The notes below the pieces were generated by a model. The model was not told the DNA's origin and made no database searches. It worked only from the letters and a program-made list of their open reading frames with translations. The position numbers and the translations under genes are program-made. From Peptoclostridium acidaminophilum DSM 3953 (GTDB lineage Bacteria > Bacillota > Clostridia > Peptostreptococcales > Peptostreptococcaceae), in NCBI RefSeq assembly GCF_000597865.1, contig NZ_CP007452.1:1867183-1931182 (forward strand): a DNA stretch of 64,000 nucleotides, written 5' to 3'. This document shows positions 61,437 through 64,000 of the stretch, one piece after another (the stretch's first letter is position 1; every line of letters starts with the position of its first letter).

Positions 61437-62807
61437 TTACACAGCCTTACTTCTCTCAGCCTCAATGCCCTTAGGCGCGAATGAAGACTTGCTGAATGCC
61501 GAGTGCTTCATAAGAGCGTAGTATGTCAGGCCTGCAGGTATAAGGCTTATATACCAGGATATCTGAACCTCAAGAGTACCAAACGCCGCTCCTACAGCCA
61601 CGGCTATAAGACCTGCCCAGTTGATTCCCTTGTATGGCCCGTTCTCGTCGTACAGCTCCTCAATATCCCTTTCGCTGAGCCTCTTGCCCCTTAACATGTA
61701 ATAGTCAACAACCATTACAGCGAATATAGGTCCAAGGAATATGGAGTATACCTGTATGAAAAGGAAGAAGCCTGATGAGTTGGCTATCATCCAAGGGAAT
61801 GTGAAGAACGCCAGTATACCTGTTATAACTGCTCCCTTCTTGTATGAAACCTTGAATATGTCCATTATAACGTATGCAGGAGGTATTACGTTCAGCATAA
61901 CATTTGTAGTTATCTGAGCCACTGCCACAAAGAACAACGACATGAACAGCATGAATGAATTAGGCATAAGCTCTACAAACAGCTTTATAGGGTCCCACTC
62001 TCCTGTAACGCCCGCCGCCATAAGTCCTATGAGTGCCATGAAAAGCGTGGTTGGAAGTGTTCCTATAAGGTGTATTATGAACATCATCTTGTTTGAGCTC
62101 TTCTTGGAGTACTCCCTCGTATAGTCTCCGATATTGAGCATGAGAGTTGTAAAAACGCCAAGGAATGCAGTTGTTCCTCCCCAGAATGCCATTCCCCAGG
62201 TTCCCTTGAAGTCTATAAGATTGCTTTGTATCTGGGCGCCATAAACCTTATTTATAATGAAAAGCATATACCCAAGCGAAACCACTATAACTATTCCGCC
62301 CACATTCTCAACCCACTTGATACCTTTGAAACCAAGGGACGCCAAGACTATCTGAAGTATCTGAAAGCCTATGAAGCAAATCATCGGACTGTCAAAGCCT
62401 ATGGTCTTAATTAGAATACCGTTTATGGCCAGCGCTCCAACCCACGACTGTATTCCAAACCAGAATATTGCAGGAATAGCCCTTACTGCGCATGTTATCT
62501 TAGATCCCTTGAATCCGAAAGACTGTCTCGACTGAACTACAAAAGGAATCCCGTACTTGTGGCCTGCCTGCCCATTTATGTTAAAGCACACAGATACTAT
62601 AAGCGCTGCCAGCGATATGCACGCCATGGCCTGCACCATATTCAGCTTTCCAACAGGCGGTACAAGGCTAGCTCCCAGCATGAAATATCCTATGAAAACG
62701 CTGCCACCTATCCATGCAAGCGTATATGAAATGTTGTCCATTACCCTGTGGTGGTTGGGAGCCAAGCTCTCCTCACCGATTACTTTCTGTTGCTCCTGTT
62801 TACTCAT
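61437..62807 (-). CDS. NCS1-family nucleobase/hydantoin/allantoin permease
   Basis: 456-residue permease with about 12 helices. NCS1 signature segments are DNISYTLAWIGGSVFIGYFM (about 24-43), QSRQSFGFKGSKITCAVRAI (about 92-111), PAIFWFGIQSWVGALAINGI (about 112-131) and LNIGDYTREY (about 223-232). Such carriers move cytosine, uracil, hydantoin or allantoin with H+ or Na+. The dihydropyrimidinase gene directly upstream suggests uracil, dihydropyrimidine or hydantoin uptake. ATG 62807 follows GAGGAGGGCTGG. Confidence 0.92.
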   Translation of the reverse strand: MSKQEQQKVIGEESLAPNHHRVMDNISYTLAWIGGSVFIGYFMLGASLVPPVGKLNMVQAMACISLAALIVSVCFNINGQAGHKYGIPFVVQSRQSFGFKGSKITCAVRAIPAIFWFGIQSWVGALAINGILIKTIGFDSPMICFIGFQILQIVLASLGFKGIKWVENVGGIVIVVSLGYMLFIINKVYGAQIQSNLIDFKGTWGMAFWGGTTAFLGVFTTLMLNIGDYTREYSKKSSNKMMFIIHLIGTLPTTLFMALIGLMAAGVTGEWDPIKLFVELMPNSFMLFMSLFFVAVAQITTNVMLNVIPPAYVIMDIFKVSYKKGAVITGILAFFTFPWMIANSSGFFLFIQVYSIFLGPIFAVMVVDYYMLRGKRLSERDIEELYDENGPYKGINWAGLIAVAVGAAFGTLEVQISWYISLIPAGLTYYALMKHSAFSKSSFAPKGIEAERSKAV

Positions 62808-62855
62808 ATCCAGCCCTCCTCAAGCAAAATATATATTCAGCAGTTAATCTACAAC

Positions 62856-64000
62856 TTACTTTTCCATCCTGTCGTAGCAAAGACCATAAGCCTTTCCTTT
62901 TACAAGCTCGCCCTTAACGCCATTGCCTACATACTTGCCGCATTCAACTATCTGGTTTCCTCTCAGGAACACCTTCTCAACCCTGCCTATTTGCTCCATG
63001 CCTTCGTACGGGCTGTAGTCCACGTTGTGCAGACAAGTCTCATTTGTCATTACACCCTTGTATTCAGGATTGAATATTACAATGTCAGCATCGTATCCAA
63101 CGGCTATGTGGCCCTTCCTGTCAGCTATACCATTAATCTTTGCAGGAGTTGTCGCGAATATGTCAACCAGCTTCTGCCTTGATATCTTGTTCTTTTCAAC
63201 GCCGTAGGTCCAAAGCACAGCCAGGCGGTTTTCCAGCCCCGGGGCTCCGTTTGGTATGTCGGTGAAGCAGTCGCGTCCCATGTGCTTTTGCTCCTTCCAG
63301 TCGAAGCCGCAGTGGTCTGAGCTTACAGCGTTTAGCCAGCCCATGTCGACAGCGTCCCAAAGCGCCTCATGGTGGTCTGGAGTCCTAAGGGCAGGTGAAC
63401 ATACATACTTGGCCCCCTCAAAGTTCGGCTTTGCAAGGTTCGACTCGTCAAGCACAAGATAATGCGAGCACGTCTCTCCATACACCGGTATTCCTGAAAC
63501 ATATGCGTTTCTTATCTCGTCTATTGCCTCCTTGCAGGATACGTGCACAATATATATTGGGGCTCCCGCCATCTGCGCAAGATATATGGCCCTCTTTGTA
63601 GCCTCCGCCTCAACAAGCGGCGGTCTTGAAACAGCATGGTAGTAAGGCTCAGTCTTGCCTTCGGCCACAAGCCTCTTTTGAAGCACATCTATGGCGTCTG
63701 CGTTCTCAGCGTGAACCATTATAGTAACTCCCGCATCCTTTGCCGCTATCAGCGCGTTTAATATCGCATCGTCGTCAGCGTGGAAGAACATACCCTTGTA
63801 TGCCATGAAAAGCTTTATTGTCGAGTATCCCGCGTCAACCAGCTTGTCCATCTCATTGAAAACCTCGGGAGTAGGATCTGTTATTACGCCGTGGAAAGAG
63901 TAATCAACCATAGCCACTCCGTCAACCTCGCTCTTTCTGTAGTCCTCAATTGAATCGACAAGCCCTTTGCCCTTTATCTGGTTTACAAACTCAATTACTG
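62856..64000 (-). CDS. Dihydropyrimidinase/hydantoinase, N-terminus cut by window edge
   Basis: Zinc amidohydrolase that opens dihydropyrimidines or hydantoins. The frame continues past 63917 to the edge (VIEFVNQIKGKGLVDSIEDY at the visible start), so the true start is beyond 64000; the first HxH metal pair is not in view. Seen are DYSFHGVITDPTPE, the carbamylated-Lys region STIKLFMAYKGMFFHADD, HAENADAIDVLQ, IYIVHVSCKEA, VYGETCSHYLVLDE and VSSDHCGFDWKEQKHMG (Asp ligand). It is 48 nt before the permease, so uptake and hydrolysis are coupled in one operon. Confidence 0.95.
   Translation of the reverse strand, partial: VIEFVNQIKGKGLVDSIEDYRKSEVDGVAMVDYSFHGVITDPTPEVFNEMDKLVDAGYSTIKLFMAYKGMFFHADDDAILNALIAAKDAGVTIMVHAENADAIDVLQKRLVAEGKTEPYYHAVSRPPLVEAEATKRAIYLAQMAGAPIYIVHVSCKEAIDEIRNAYVSGIPVYGETCSHYLVLDESNLAKPNFEGAKYVCSPALRTPDHHEALWDAVDMGWLNAVSSDHCGFDWKEQKHMGRDCFTDIPNGAPGLENRLAVLWTYGVEKNKISRQKLVDIFATTPAKINGIADRKGHIAVGYDADIVIFNPEYKGVMTNETCLHNVDYSPYEGMEQIGRVEKVFLRGNQIVECGKYVGNGVKGELVKGKAYGLCYDRMEK

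Overview
The window looks like the chromosome of a low-to-medium GC Gram-positive anaerobe of the class Clostridia. Shine-Dalgarno sites are strong (GGAGG) and TTG/GTG starts are frequent. Fumarase is the two-subunit iron-sulfur class I type, and UPF0735 ACT, HutP and VanZ-like proteins and a pentose phosphate enzyme pair in Firmicutes style are present. I cannot name the species from the sequence. No rRNA, tRNA, CRISPR array, prophage or replication origin was seen.

Layout. (1) 1-6.3 kb is metabolic and almost all on the minus strand: homoserine kinase (cut by the left edge), an ACT-domain protein, a small Cys protein, glutamate 5-kinase, malic enzyme, fumarase beta, an acetate-type transporter and fumarase alpha. 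(2) 6.46-7.89 kb is an IS200/IS605-family element (copy 1) with an intact TnpA and a deleted, frameshifted TnpB. It sits exactly at the stop codon of an asparagine-synthase-like gene. (3) 7.9-17.3 kb holds that gene, an M15 peptidase, an orphan HutP, a PAS-GGDEF diguanylate cyclase, a three-gene ABC importer of the TrpXYZ type, and a Trk potassium system with two RCK proteins. (4) 17.3-49.7 kb is a large exopolysaccharide/capsule and cell-wall glycopolymer island, nearly all minus strand. It has a CpsD-like kinase, two Wzz/CpsC-like chain-length proteins, an initiating phosphoglycosyltransferase, at least seven glycosyltransferases, two Wzx flippases, one Wzy polymerase, two deacetylase-like proteins, a FemAB/GNAT-like protein, a secreted polysaccharide lyase-like protein, UDP-ManNAc-type dehydrogenase, GalE, a CDP-glycerol glycerophosphotransferase-like protein, three IspD/TarI-like cytidylyltransferases and an AraD-like epimerase. 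A subtilisin-like protease and an SLH surface protein sit inside the island. (5) 49.8-57.1 kb encodes two further secreted proteins, with IS copy 2 (52.87-54.60 kb) between them. (6) 57.1-64 kb has a dienelactone-hydrolase-like protein, a VanZ-like protein, Zwf and Gnd, an NCS1 permease and a dihydropyrimidinase cut by the right edge.

How it fits together: malic enzyme, fumarase and the acetate transporter suggest C4-dicarboxylate and acetate metabolism. Zwf and Gnd make NADPH/NADH and ribulose 5-phosphate. The island appears to build one or two surface glycans, using UDP-sugars, CDP-glycerol-like and possibly CDP-pentose(-itol) donors. The nearby secreted protease, lyase, SLH protein and Ig-like proteins would act at the same surface.

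Points most worth a second look: two island genes (Wzz-like, 32227-32960; GT2, 35728-36728) are each broken by exactly one missing A in an A7 run, one of them a canonical -1 slippery heptamer. The two IS copies have decayed in complementary ways: TnpA intact with TnpB dead, versus TnpB whole with the TnpA HUH motif mutated. There is a triplicated CDP-transferase/AraD module without a visible TarJ. A C-terminal domain is shared by three neighbouring secreted proteins.
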